NCBI GenBank assembly: GCA_021200995.1
Contig: JAJQFS010000030.1
Coordinates: 62,001-126,000, forward strand
DNA length: 64,000 nucleotides
Origin: Lachnospiraceae bacterium
GTDB taxonomy: Bacteria > Bacillota > Clostridia > Lachnospirales > Lachnospiraceae
Direction of reading: 5' to 3'
Part shown: piece after piece, positions 16,834 through 25,100 of the stretch
Layout of the letters: each line of letters starts with the position of its first letter
Position numbering within the stretch: position 1 is the first letter of the stretch
Program-made: the position numbers and the translations under genes
Notes under the pieces: model-generated
Told to the model about the DNA's origin: nothing
Seen by the model: the letters and a program-made list of their open reading frames with translations, nothing else
The model's database searches: none

Positions 16834-17274
16834 CTATTCTTTCCCGATAATTTCCACGCTGCCCACGCCTTCGAGCGCTTCCAGCGCCTGCACCATGGCC
16901 GATGTATCGCCCGAGGCCATCAGCACCTGCACGCTGATCGACAGGCTCGCGACGCCGTTAATGGGAATACTCTGATGAATCGTCAGAATATTCACATTGC
17001 TCTGGGCAATAATCTGCAGGACCTGGCTTAACAGCCCCGGTACATCATTGATCTGTAAAGACAGCGTAATGGTCTTGCCCTGCGCATTGTCATGGAATGG
17101 AATAATATCATCCCTGTATTTATAGAAGGAACTGCGGCTGATTCCTAAACGGTCTACCGCTTCCTGCACACTGGAGACCTGTCCGCTTTTCACCATGCGG
17201 TTGGCTTCCACCACCTTTAACAGCACATCCGGAACCGCTCTTCGCCGGATGACATAATATTCGGTCTGTTCCAT
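16834..17274 (-). CDS. ACT domain-containing protein, UPF0735/PheB type
   Basis: A 146-aa protein with a helix-turn-helix-like N-terminal half (VSSVQEAVDRLGISRSSFYK) and an ACT domain (KTITLSLQINDVPGLLSQVL onward) that would bind an amino acid. PheB-type proteins commonly accompany hom in Firmicutes. Being first in the hom-lysC operon, it is likely a regulator of aspartate-pathway flux, either transcriptional or through binding a pathway enzyme. Confidence 0.88.
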   Translation of the reverse strand: MEQTEYYVIRRRAVPDVLLKVVEANRMVKSGQVSSVQEAVDRLGISRSSFYKYRDDIIPFHDNAQGKTITLSLQINDVPGLLSQVLQIIAQSNVNILTIHQSIPINGVASLSISVQVLMASGDTSAMVQALEALEGVGSVEIIGKE

Positions 17275-17348
17275 TTATGTTTCTTCCCGCTCCTCTTTTC
17301 AGCAGAATTTGTTGCCGACACAAAGACATTTGTGCGTGACCGGTGGAT

Positions 17349-17377
17349 ATGTTACCACATAATCAGACAAAAAGCAA
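17349..17377 (-). promoter_or_regulatory. Promoter of the ACT-hom-lysC operon
   Basis: On the minus strand TTGCTT (17372-17377) and TAACAT (17349-17354) are separated by exactly 17 bases, about 75 bases before the ACT gene start. No attenuator was recognised in the leader. Confidence 0.55.
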
Positions 17378-17392
17378 GGGGTGTTGCGCATT

Positions 17393-18511
17393 TTATAAAA
17401 TGTACTTTCTGTATTTCGCGTAGGCTGAGGGAATCGGATATGTTTCACGGGTATCCGCCGCGTCAACAAAAAGCCAGCCCTGCGGCGGCGTATAAGCGGT
17501 CAGCTCATCCACCCTGATCAGGTAGGCCTTCATATGCCACTCCTTATGTGTAAAAATATGGACCGCGTCCTCCAGCGGCTGTATGCGCACCGCCCGGATG
17601 CCCTTATCCTCCAAATCCATCAGCACTTCCTGTTTGGTGGCGTATCCTTCCATCACGGGAAATTCATACATGCCCGCGAGCAGGCCCCTGACAGGACGTT
17701 TCACAATCGCGGTCCTCTTCTCATCCCGCAGAATCAGGACTGTGCGGTTCTCGATCACGCGCGGTTTTTTGGGCGTTTTGTAAGGATACCTGTCCCACGT
17801 GTCGTTTGCATGTGCTTCACAAAAAGAAGATAACGGACAGCTTTCACACTTTGGCTGTCCGTTCGGCACACAGACCATGGCTCCGACTTCCATCATGGCC
17901 TGATTAAATTCCCCCGGCTGCTCCCTGCTCATGGAGGCTTTCAGCAATTCCTCATAATCCCTTTTCACCTGAGGCAGGCTGATATCTCGTCCATCCGCGA
18001 AGACGCGGCTCAATACCCGCAGCACATTGCCGTCCACCGCGGGAATGACCTCCCCGAAGGAAATGGAGGCGATCGCGCCGGCTGTATAGGAACCGATCCC
18101 GGGGAGTTTTATAAGCTCCGCGCCGGTTTGCGGCATGCTGCCGCCATATTCCTCCACAATGACGTGCGCCGCTTTCTGAAGGTTTCTGGCCCTGCTGTAA
18201 TAGCCAAGGCCCTCCCAGAGCTTCAAAAGCCGCTCTTCCCCGACATTCGCTAAAGCTTCCACATCCGGCAGTGCCTCCAGAAAGCGCATGTAATAAGATT
18301 TCACTGCCTCCACTCTGGTCTGCTGGAGCATGATTTCCGAGACCCAGACATGGTAAGGATTTGTGTCCTCCCGCCAGGGAAGCGATCGTTTCTTTTCCTT
18401 ATAATAATGTAGTAAATTTTCAGTAAAATTTCTTACTACGGCAGCACGTCTCTCAAACTCATTCTTTTCATCAGCGGATCCACACCTCGCTTCATAGTGC
18501 CGTCCGCTCAT
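17393..18511 (-). CDS. mutY: A/G-specific adenine glycosylase
   Basis: Removes adenine mispaired with 8-oxoguanine. The 372-aa length fits. The catalytic Glu is in WVSEIMLQQTRV, the helix-hairpin-helix and catalytic Asp in LPGIGSYTAGAIASI to VDGNVLRV, and the [4Fe-4S] cysteines in CVPNGQPKCESCPLSSFC (spacing C-x6-C-x2-C-x5-C). A C-terminal NUDIX-like domain with an FTHKEWHMKAY motif follows. The start at 18511 overlaps the DUF1653 gene stop by 4 bases (ATGA), although residues before VRNFTENLLHYY look unconserved. Confidence 0.95.
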   Translation of the reverse strand: MSGRHYEARCGSADEKNEFERRAAVVRNFTENLLHYYKEKKRSLPWREDTNPYHVWVSEIMLQQTRVEAVKSYYMRFLEALPDVEALANVGEERLLKLWEGLGYYSRARNLQKAAHVIVEEYGGSMPQTGAELIKLPGIGSYTAGAIASISFGEVIPAVDGNVLRVLSRVFADGRDISLPQVKRDYEELLKASMSREQPGEFNQAMMEVGAMVCVPNGQPKCESCPLSSFCEAHANDTWDRYPYKTPKKPRVIENRTVLILRDEKRTAIVKRPVRGLLAGMYEFPVMEGYATKQEVLMDLEDKGIRAVRIQPLEDAVHIFTHKEWHMKAYLIRVDELTAYTPPQGWLFVDAADTRETYPIPSAYAKYRKYIL

Positions 18512-18966
18512 CGCTCCACCTCAAAGCGGGCCTGCGTACTTAAAAACCTCTTCAGGCTGTCTGCCCGTTCCTCCAGGTCGCCCTGCGGCACCTCCGTATC
18601 CAGGGAAACCGCCATGGTATTGATCATATCGTCAGTGAGCCGGTGTTCCACACTGACAAAGATGCGCAGCTTCTGCGCGTAGGTGTCCGCGTCCAGAAAC
18701 TGCATGAGCGCCGGATCGACCCTGACGACCTTCGGCCTGTTCGTCCGCTCAAACTGAAATTCCTGGTCACAGTTCGGATATTTGATCTTATTCACCGGCG
18801 CGAGGAAGTTCTCTAATTGCCTGACATAAACCTTCTCCTCATCAAAAAAATCCCGGTAGACCACCATCTGGTCTCCCGTCTGCGCATTTTCCGCCGCCGC
18901 CACGATCTCAAACACGGACCCTCTGACATCGCGGTAAAACTGACCTTTCATCGGCACATCCCTCAT
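18508..18966 (-). CDS. DUF1653 domain-containing protein
   Basis: A 152-aa protein. The N-terminal ~65 residues match DUF1653 (GQFYRDVRGSVFEIVAAA, MVVYRDFFDEEKVYVRQLENF), a small beta fold of unknown function. The C-terminal half (LMQFLDADTYAQKLRIFVS onward) is helical and unrecognised. It overlaps mutY by 4 bases, so the two are translationally coupled. AGGAGG lies 9 bases before the ATG. Confidence 0.78.
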   Translation of the reverse strand: MRDVPMKGQFYRDVRGSVFEIVAAAENAQTGDQMVVYRDFFDEEKVYVRQLENFLAPVNKIKYPNCDQEFQFERTNRPKVVRVDPALMQFLDADTYAQKLRIFVSVEHRLTDDMINTMAVSLDTEVPQGDLEERADSLKRFLSTQARFEVER

Positions 18967-18991
18967 GCTGCTGTCCTCCTGATTTGAAGTT

Positions 18992-19053
18992 ATTCACAGC
19001 CACTGTGAATTTTAAATTTTTCTCTTGCATTTTGACAATCTTTTTGGTATACT
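18992..19053. promoter_or_regulatory. Overlapping divergent promoters of DUF1653-mutY and tRNA-Trp, with palindrome
   Basis: Minus strand: TTGTCA (19033-19038), 18-base spacer, TAAAAT (19009-19014). Plus strand: TTGCAT (19025-19030), 17-base spacer, TATACT (19048-19053). The two promoters interleave. ATTCACAG (18992-18999) and CTGTGAAT (19003-19010) form a perfect palindrome right at the minus-strand start site, as an operator or an mRNA 5' hairpin would. Confidence 0.6.
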
Positions 19054-19066
19054 ATCCTGGTCGCGG

Positions 19067-19137
19067 AGGGGAATCCTCCAGCGGCAGGATGGCAGTCTCC
19101 AAAACTGCTCACGGGGGTTCGAATCCCTCTTCCCCTG
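19067..19137 (+). tRNA. tRNA-Trp (anticodon CCA)
   Basis: Acceptor AGGGGAA pairs with TTCCCCT with discriminator G; the anticodon arm GCAGT-CTCCAAA-ACTGC gives anticodon CCA; the T-arm contains GGTTCGAATCC with one G-U pair. CCA is not encoded. A promoter directly upstream and a terminator 3 bases downstream make it a monocistronic tRNA gene. Confidence 0.95.
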
Positions 19138-19140
19138 GTG

Positions 19141-19172
19141 AAGCTCCGTACCGGAAGGTGCGGAGCTTTTTG
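19141..19172 (+). terminator. tRNA-Trp terminator
   Basis: AAGCTCCG (19141-19148) pairs with CGGAGCTT (19161-19168), followed by TTT. Confidence 0.92.
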
Positions 19173-19410
19173 CTTTTCTGTACCACATGATTTCCATTCG
19201 CATACACAGGAAAGTCTCGCCCATAAACAATCAAAGTATAACCAAAAAAAAGCTTCCGCGCAACAGGAAAGCCGAAAAAATACAGTTCTTTCATAAACAG
19301 AGTCCTGATGACCACAATAGCCGGAAATCTCTGCAAAAAACAGAATTCCCTGTCATATTTTTCCACTTTCTCCGTCTTATAAGATAGAAACACAAAAATG
19401 GATAATTTCA

Positions 19411-19439
19411 TTGTGTTCCAAAACAAATTTGTGTATACT
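19411..19439 (+). promoter_or_regulatory. Promoter of the DUF4349 lipoprotein gene
   Basis: TTGTGT (19411-19416), 17-base spacer, TATACT (19434-19439). Because it lies inside the longest open frame, it rules out the early ATG at 19398 as the start. Confidence 0.65.
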
Positions 19440-19463
19440 TCAAAGAGAGGGAGGATGAAACGG

Positions 19464-20525
19464 ATGAAAAAGAAAAGAGTATGGACCCTGTGTACGGCGC
19501 TTGCCTTATCGGCCCTGCTGTTGATCGGCTGCGGAGCGAGTTCCTTAAATAATTCAAGCGGTTACAGTACCGCGACTGTCTCCTATGACAGTGCCGAAGC
19601 GGAAACGGCTGCCAACGAGTATGGATACACGACGGAAGCCGCAGAAGAAATCACCGAATATGAATACGACACAGACTATGACGGAGACTACGAATATACC
19701 GATGTTACAGAGGAATCCACCTCGGAGCGGAAGCTGATCCGGACTGTGGACATGAGTGTGGAGAGCACCTCCTATGACAGCACTCTGACAGCCATCAAAA
19801 GCCAGGTCAGCGCCAGCGGCGGCTACGTGGAATACATATACAGCTATAACGGCAGCTCCTACAGCTCCTACAGGTCGACCAGAAGCTCCGACCTGACGCT
19901 GCGCATCCCCGCGGAAAATCTGGACACCTTTTTAAGCGCGGTCTCCGACATCTGCAACGTGATTTCCAGCAATGAATCCGTGACGGATGTGACACTGACC
20001 TATGTGGACTTGGAAAGCCGCATCAAAATCCTGGAAACTGAGCAGGAACGCCTGATTGAGCTTTTGGAGGAGGCGGAAAGCGTAGAGGATATCCTTATAA
20101 TCGAGGAACGCCTTTCCGAAGTACAGTACGAACTGGAGAGCAAAGAGAGCACAAAGCGTACTTATGGCAATCAGATCAATTACAGCACCGTGACCCTCTA
20201 TCTGAAGGAAGTACAGGAGCTGACGCCGACTGTGGAACTGACCGTTTGGGAGCGCATCAGCCAGGGCTTTATGGACAGTGTGGAAGGTCTGGCGGAGGAT
20301 GTGAGTGAGGCCGCGATCTGGATTATCATTCACCTGCCATACCTGGTCGCATGGGGGATTGTGCTCTTTATTGTGATACTGATTGTCAGAAGGCATCGCA
20401 GAAGGCGTGGTGAGACATCCGGCAAGCGTGCAAAAAAGGATAAAAAAGAGGACGGAAAAACTGAAAGTAGCAGAGGAGATGCAGGAAAAACTGCAGATAG
20501 TGGAAAGAAGGAGGATACCACATGA
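19464..20525 (+). CDS. DUF4349 domain-containing lipoprotein
   Basis: A 353-aa membrane lipoprotein. The signal peptide ends in the lipobox LIGC (Cys23), followed by an acidic, Tyr-rich linker, then DUF4349 (KLIRTVDMSVESTSYDSTL onward) with a long coiled coil near YVDLESRIKILETEQERLIELL. A C-terminal transmembrane helix and a Lys-rich tail follow. The start at 19464 is set by GGGAGG 9 bases upstream. It overlaps the following hydrolase gene by 4 bases. Function is unknown; members are envelope proteins. Confidence 0.85.
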   Translation: MKKKRVWTLCTALALSALLLIGCGASSLNNSSGYSTATVSYDSAEAETAANEYGYTTEAAEEITEYEYDTDYDGDYEYTDVTEESTSERKLIRTVDMSVESTSYDSTLTAIKSQVSASGGYVEYIYSYNGSSYSSYRSTRSSDLTLRIPAENLDTFLSAVSDICNVISSNESVTDVTLTYVDLESRIKILETEQERLIELLEEAESVEDILIIEERLSEVQYELESKESTKRTYGNQINYSTVTLYLKEVQELTPTVELTVWERISQGFMDSVEGLAEDVSEAAIWIIIHLPYLVAWGIVLFIVILIVRRHRRRRGETSGKRAKKDKKEDGKTESSRGDAGKTADSGKKEDTT

Positions 20526-21055
20526 AATATCTGATCATCGTAGACATGCAGAATGATTTTATCACCGGCAGTCTGGGGACAAAAGAAGCGCAGGCAATCC
20601 TGCCCGCCGTCATCCGCAAGGCACAGTGTTTTGAAGGGGAAATCATTTTTACAAGGGACACGCACACAGCGGATTACCTGAACACGCAGGAAGGTAAAAA
20701 TCTGCCGGTGGAGCACTGCATCGAAGGCACCTGGGGCTGGCAGATCGCGGACGGATTAAAGGAACTGGCAGAGGAAAAAGCCTGCCGCACCTTTGACAAG
20801 CCCACCTTCGGGAGTGTCTCACTGGCACAGGCTCTCGCTTCAGAAAATGAAAAGAACCCGATTGCCGAAATCGAGCTCTGCGGTTTATGTACGGATATCT
20901 GTGTCATCTCCAACGCCTTTTTAATCAAGGCCTGGATGCCCGAAGTGCCGGTCTGTGTGGACGCGTCCTGCTGCGCGGGCGTGACGCCGGAAAGCCACGT
21001 AAGCGCGCTGGCGGCGATGAAGATGTGCCAGGTGGCCGTCAAAAATGAAGGATAG
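20522..21055 (+). CDS. Isochorismatase-fold cysteine hydrolase (nicotinamidase-like)
   Basis: A 177-aa cysteine hydrolase. The catalytic triad is visible: Asp in IVDMQNDF, a Lys in the FDKPTFGS region, and Cys in CGLCTDICV (nucleophile near residue 126). The DTHTADYL stretch matches the nicotinamidase metal-site region. It is translationally coupled to the lipoprotein gene by an ATGA overlap. It may be a nicotinamidase, but other amide substrates are possible. Confidence 0.85.
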   Translation: MKYLIIVDMQNDFITGSLGTKEAQAILPAVIRKAQCFEGEIIFTRDTHTADYLNTQEGKNLPVEHCIEGTWGWQIADGLKELAEEKACRTFDKPTFGSVSLAQALASENEKNPIAEIELCGLCTDICVISNAFLIKAWMPEVPVCVDASCCAGVTPESHVSALAAMKMCQVAVKNEG

Positions 21056-21135
21056 ATCTCAAGGTCATTCCATCAATGCCATGCCGGTGAAAAAGCGGCT
21101 GCTTTTCATCCGCAGCGACAAAATGCATATTTCTC

Positions 21136-21240
21136 TTGACATAAGTATTAAAAAAGAATAAAGTTATTTCCGGATACAGATACGATATGGCAGCTTTAAA
21201 GGAGCAGCCGTCCATAACGTAAAAGTATCCGGAAATTTTT
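21136..21240 (+). ncRNA. Promoter and large hairpin upstream of the TPP riboswitch, possible structured RNA
   Basis: A near-consensus promoter (TTGACA 21136-21141, 17 bases, TAAAGT 21159-21164) is followed at once by an inverted repeat: ATTTCCGGATAC (21166-21177) pairs with GTATCCGGAAAT (21225-21236), then TTTT. Inside, ACG-TATGG and CCATA-CGT can form a second stem with symmetric single-base mismatches. The conserved-looking layered fold is not a riboswitch class I recognise. It may be a terminator-like 5' element or a small RNA. Confidence 0.5.
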
Positions 21241-21242
21241 GC

Positions 21243-21337
21243 TGGGGGAGCGTTTCGCTGAGAATGGGCTTTCGTGTTTTCACATCCGCCCTGACCCTTA
21301 TCACTTGAACCGGGTAATGCCGGCGTAAGGAAGCAAC
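21243..21337 (+). ncRNA. TPP (thiamine pyrophosphate) riboswitch
   Basis: Matches the THI-box consensus: GGGGAGC, then CGCTGAGAATGGGC, CCCTGACCCTTATCACTTGA and CCGGGTAATGCCGGCGTAAG in the right order, with a variable P3 stem between. It precedes the thiamine transporter gene thiT, which is the expected regulon member. Binding of TPP should reduce thiT expression. Confidence 0.95.
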
Positions 21338-21428
21338 CATATGGGTATCCGCGAGGCGCTTTTCATCCTGTCAGTTTTATCGCAGTCAGAGCAAAGCATA
21401 AAATCTCCCCACGATACCGCTAGCTGCT

Positions 21429-21458
21429 TCCTCCATATAAACAAAGGAGGATTTTTTT
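21429..21458 (+). promoter_or_regulatory. thiT expression platform: hairpin that hides the ribosome site
   Basis: TCCTCC (21429-21434) can pair with GGAGGA (21446-21451), which is the thiT Shine-Dalgarno sequence, and seven T follow up to the ATG. The same hairpin could stop transcription or block translation. It is the likely output stage of the TPP riboswitch. Confidence 0.65.
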
Positions 21459-22118
21459 ATGCAAATTGTCAATTCAGACCTCGGTCTCACCACATTCGGC
21501 TATGTCCTGTTCGGAATTATCGCCGTCGTACTGATTCTTGGTGCGGTATTTCTCTATTCTAAGAGCAATCACAAAAAGCTTTCCACCAGGCAGCTCGTCT
21601 TCTGCGCCGTCGCCATGGCGCTGGCCTTTGTGACTTCCTACATCAAGCTTTTCGCCCTGCCCTACGGCGGCTCCGTGACGCTCTGCAGCATGCTTTTTGT
21701 CTGCCTGATCGGCACCTGGTACGGCCCCGGCGTGGGCATCATGACGGGGCTGGCCTACGGCATTTTACAGTTTCTGCAGGAGCCTTACGTGCTGGCGCCC
21801 TTCCAGGTCTGCTGTGATTACATCTTCGCCTTCGCAGGGTTAGGCCTGTCCGGCCTCTTCTACAAGAGCAAAAAGAACGCGCTCTTAAAAGGCTATCTGC
21901 TGGGCATTCTCGTACGCGGTGCCTTCCACGCGCTGGGCGGCTATTTATACTGGATGGACTACATGCCGGAGAACTTCCCGACCGCTCTGACCGCCCTCTA
22001 CCCGATTATTTATAATTATTCCTTCATCCTCGCGGAGGGCATCATAACAGTTATCATCATCAAGCTGCCGCCGGTTGAGAAAGCGCTTGCGCAGGTCAAG
22101 AAACTGGCGTTACAGTAA
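21459..22118 (+). CDS. thiT: Energy-coupled thiamine transporter substrate-binding subunit ThiT
   Basis: The S component of an ECF transporter that captures thiamine at the membrane; the ECF energising subunits are encoded elsewhere. The 219-aa protein has about seven hydrophobic segments, with an extra N-terminal helix (GYVLFGIIAVVLILGAVFL) before the core. Family signatures: LPYGGSVTLCSMLFVCLIG, YGILQF and the aromatic-rich FHALGGYLYW block. The TPP riboswitch upstream supports the assignment strongly. Confidence 0.95.
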   Translation: MQIVNSDLGLTTFGYVLFGIIAVVLILGAVFLYSKSNHKKLSTRQLVFCAVAMALAFVTSYIKLFALPYGGSVTLCSMLFVCLIGTWYGPGVGIMTGLAYGILQFLQEPYVLAPFQVCCDYIFAFAGLGLSGLFYKSKKNALLKGYLLGILVRGAFHALGGYLYWMDYMPENFPTALTALYPIIYNYSFILAEGIITVIIIKLPPVEKALAQVKKLALQ

Positions 22119-22151
22119 AATGCCTGTTTCCACCAGAGGCAGGTGCGGCAG

Positions 22152-22183
22152 AAAAGGCGATACATCATCACTGACATATCGCC
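22152..22183 (-). terminator. addAB terminator
   Basis: GGCGATA (22156-22162) pairs with TATCGCC (22177-22183); on the minus strand the stem is followed by TTTT. It lies directly beyond the addA stop. Confidence 0.75.
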
Positions 22184-22189
22184 CCTCGT

Positions 22190-25100
22190 TTAAAGACGCG
22201 TAATTGCGACCGGCACCTCTTCTTCCAGATAAAAGGAATATAATATAATTTCCTTCACCTTTTTTGCCAGGGCCTGTTCGATGGCCCTGGTATAATATTG
22301 CATCTGGGTGTGATATTTATCCACCAGCTCCTGTCCGGCCGCGACGCGATCCGTCTTATAATCCAGAAGAACTATTCCATTCTCTTCCTCAAAGAACACG
22401 TCGATAATTCCCTGAATCAGGACAAGTTCATCCCGCAGGCTCTTTTCAACCGTCTGAGCATTTCCGGTTACCTGACTTTCCTGTCTGACCTGACCTGACA
22501 TGATACTGTCTGAGTTCGGACTTATGCTGCCGTTTTCTTCACTCTTACTACTCCCCACCACTGTCTCAGAACACGTTTTCCCGACTTCACTCACCGGCAC
22601 GCCCAGGAAAAATGCCTGCTCCTTGCGCAGTGTCCCCGCTTTCGCGGCCTCCGACATACGTCCCGCTGCTTCGCTTCGCCCAAACTGAGACAGCTTCCGC
22701 GGTGAGACACAGTCCCGCTGCTTTTCAGCAAGACGGCCTTTCGCCGTCATCTCCTCCAGGAAGCGTTCCCACTCTGTCTCGCTCATTGGCAGCGCGGTGA
22801 AGTCCGCCAACTCCAGCACACGATGGTAGGCGGTACCGACATAGGCCCCGCCCAGCCCTTTCGATTCTTTCATAAACTCCGGTACACAGGGCGCAACACG
22901 TTCCGTCTCAAACATTTCCTCCACGCCGCCGAGTTCTTCCTCCATGGCCGCCAGCTTTAACTCGGAAACGCTGGTTTTTCCGTTGATTTCGGTCAGTGTC
23001 TGATACGGGTATTCAAACTCAAGGGCCGGATTTTCTTTCACGATGTCCGCTTTCTCAGTCTCCGGCAGCGCATGAAACCAGGTTTCGAGGTTTTCCTGCC
23101 GCTCTGCGCGGCTCACAGATTCCGTAATTTCTGTCTGTACCAGGTCATTTGCAGAAAAAAGCTCATACACAATCGGTGTGTCTTCCTCATACGAAAGCAG
23201 AAGCAGATCCAGGTATGACCGGACTGACAGAATATCTGACAAAAGGCAGGTGCCGTCCGCGCGGAGGGGTGCCGTCCGGAACAATGCTTCCGCGTTCTTT
23301 CTGTATCCGCAGAGAATCAGCTTTTCCTTTGCCCTGGTCATGGCCACATATAAAATCCGCTCCTCCTCAGCCAGAATGTCCCGCTCCATCTTCAGAGAAA
23401 TGACATTTTTCTGCAGCGTTCTGTTTTTGCTTCGCTGCGCAGGCGAAATATAATCAATTCCCAGCCCCAGGTCATTGTCAATGAGCAGAAGCTGCTGCCG
23501 ATCCTGCATGGAATAGCTATGGCCAATGCCGCCCACGATAACAACAGGAAACTCAAGTCCCTTGCTCTTATGGATGCTCATGACGCGCACCATCCCATGG
23601 TCCCCTGTGACAGAAGCCTCCCCATAATCAATTTCCTGGCGATGCAGCTCACGGATATACTGCACAAAGGCAAACAGGCTGTGCTGACCGCGGGTCGAAA
23701 ACTGCGCCGCACGCTCCAGTAAAAGCTCCACGTTCGTCGCGCGCTTGTCGCCGTCCGGCAGAAGCCGCACCTGTTCCCTGTAATGAAAATCATTTAAAAT
23801 AATGCGCAGGAGCTCTTCCACAGAGCAGTATTCCGCCTGTCTGCGGTATTTTAAAATCGCGCTGCGAAGAGCTGTGATCTTCCCGGACGCAGGATCATGT
23901 GGGCAGGCATCCGCAAAATCCCCGAGTTTTTCCCACAGGCTGACCTGATCGGTTAAGCAACTCTTAGTATTATAAATCTGCACTCTCGCCAGATCCTCCT
24001 CCGTCAGTCCCCCGAAAAGCGAAATGCACACGCCGTACAACGGGATGTCCGACAGCGGATTCTCTACACATTCCAGCAGCTTTACCAGATTCTGCACTTC
24101 CTTCGCGTCAAAATAGCCGCTGCCGCTGACCACCTGAAGCGGAATATGCTCCCTGTCAAAAACTTCACGGTAAGCTTCCTCATAGAGAGAGGGCGAGCGG
24201 AATAACAGTACAATATCATCGTAAGTGACCGGCCGAAGGCCGCTGCGGTCCTCATTCGATACCCTGCCATCGCGCAGAAGCTCTTTGATCTTACGTGCCG
24301 CGGTATATGCCTCCAGGCGTTTCGCGTCAAGCCCCTGGGGAAGCTCCCCGCAGGATATCACGCACTCGCAGGCATATCTGTCATACCCGCGCGTATAACC
24401 CCCATCTTTCTGCTCAGACGAAATATCACCTTCCACGTTTGCGGGAAGTTCTTCATCTACAATCAGATCATCCGCCGGATACGCCGCCCCCGGATAGAGC
24501 GCAGCATGCTCATCATAGGCAATGCCGCCGCTCTCCATCGTCATCACATGAGAAAAGACGCTGTTCACCGCGTCCAGCACCTGCGGACGGCTTCTGAAAT
24601 TCTGTTTTAAGTCAATGCGGACATGCGTTTCATCCTCCGCGGCGTAGGCATGATATTTCTCCATAAAAAGCTCCGGCCGCGCCAGGCGGAACTTGTAAAT
24701 ACTCTGCTTGACGTCGCCCACCATGAAGCGATCATCGTCCCGCGACACGGCGGCCACCAGATATTCCTGCACAAGGTTGGAATCCTGATACTCATCCACC
24801 ATGACTTCCTCAAACCGTGCGCGATAGCTCTCTGCCACTTCCGTCACCGTAAAGCCGCCCTCACCGTCACTGTTCAACAAAATCTGCAGCGCCATGTGCT
24901 CCATATCATGATAGTCAATATATCCTCGTTCCCTCTTTGCCTTCGCCAGTTCCTCCATGTAATCCAGCGTCACCTGAATCAGCATGTCGAGCGCGCGCTT
25001 CGCTCCTGCGTTTTCTATCTCCATGGACTGAGGGCTTTTCCCGAAAAAATCTTTCCCCAGCTTTAGGATATTGGCCTTGATCTCATTGCGGCGCTCCTTC

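Noticed and set aside
18984-19190. Open frame covering tRNA-Trp
   Set aside because: The DNA is explained by the tRNA, its promoter and its terminator.
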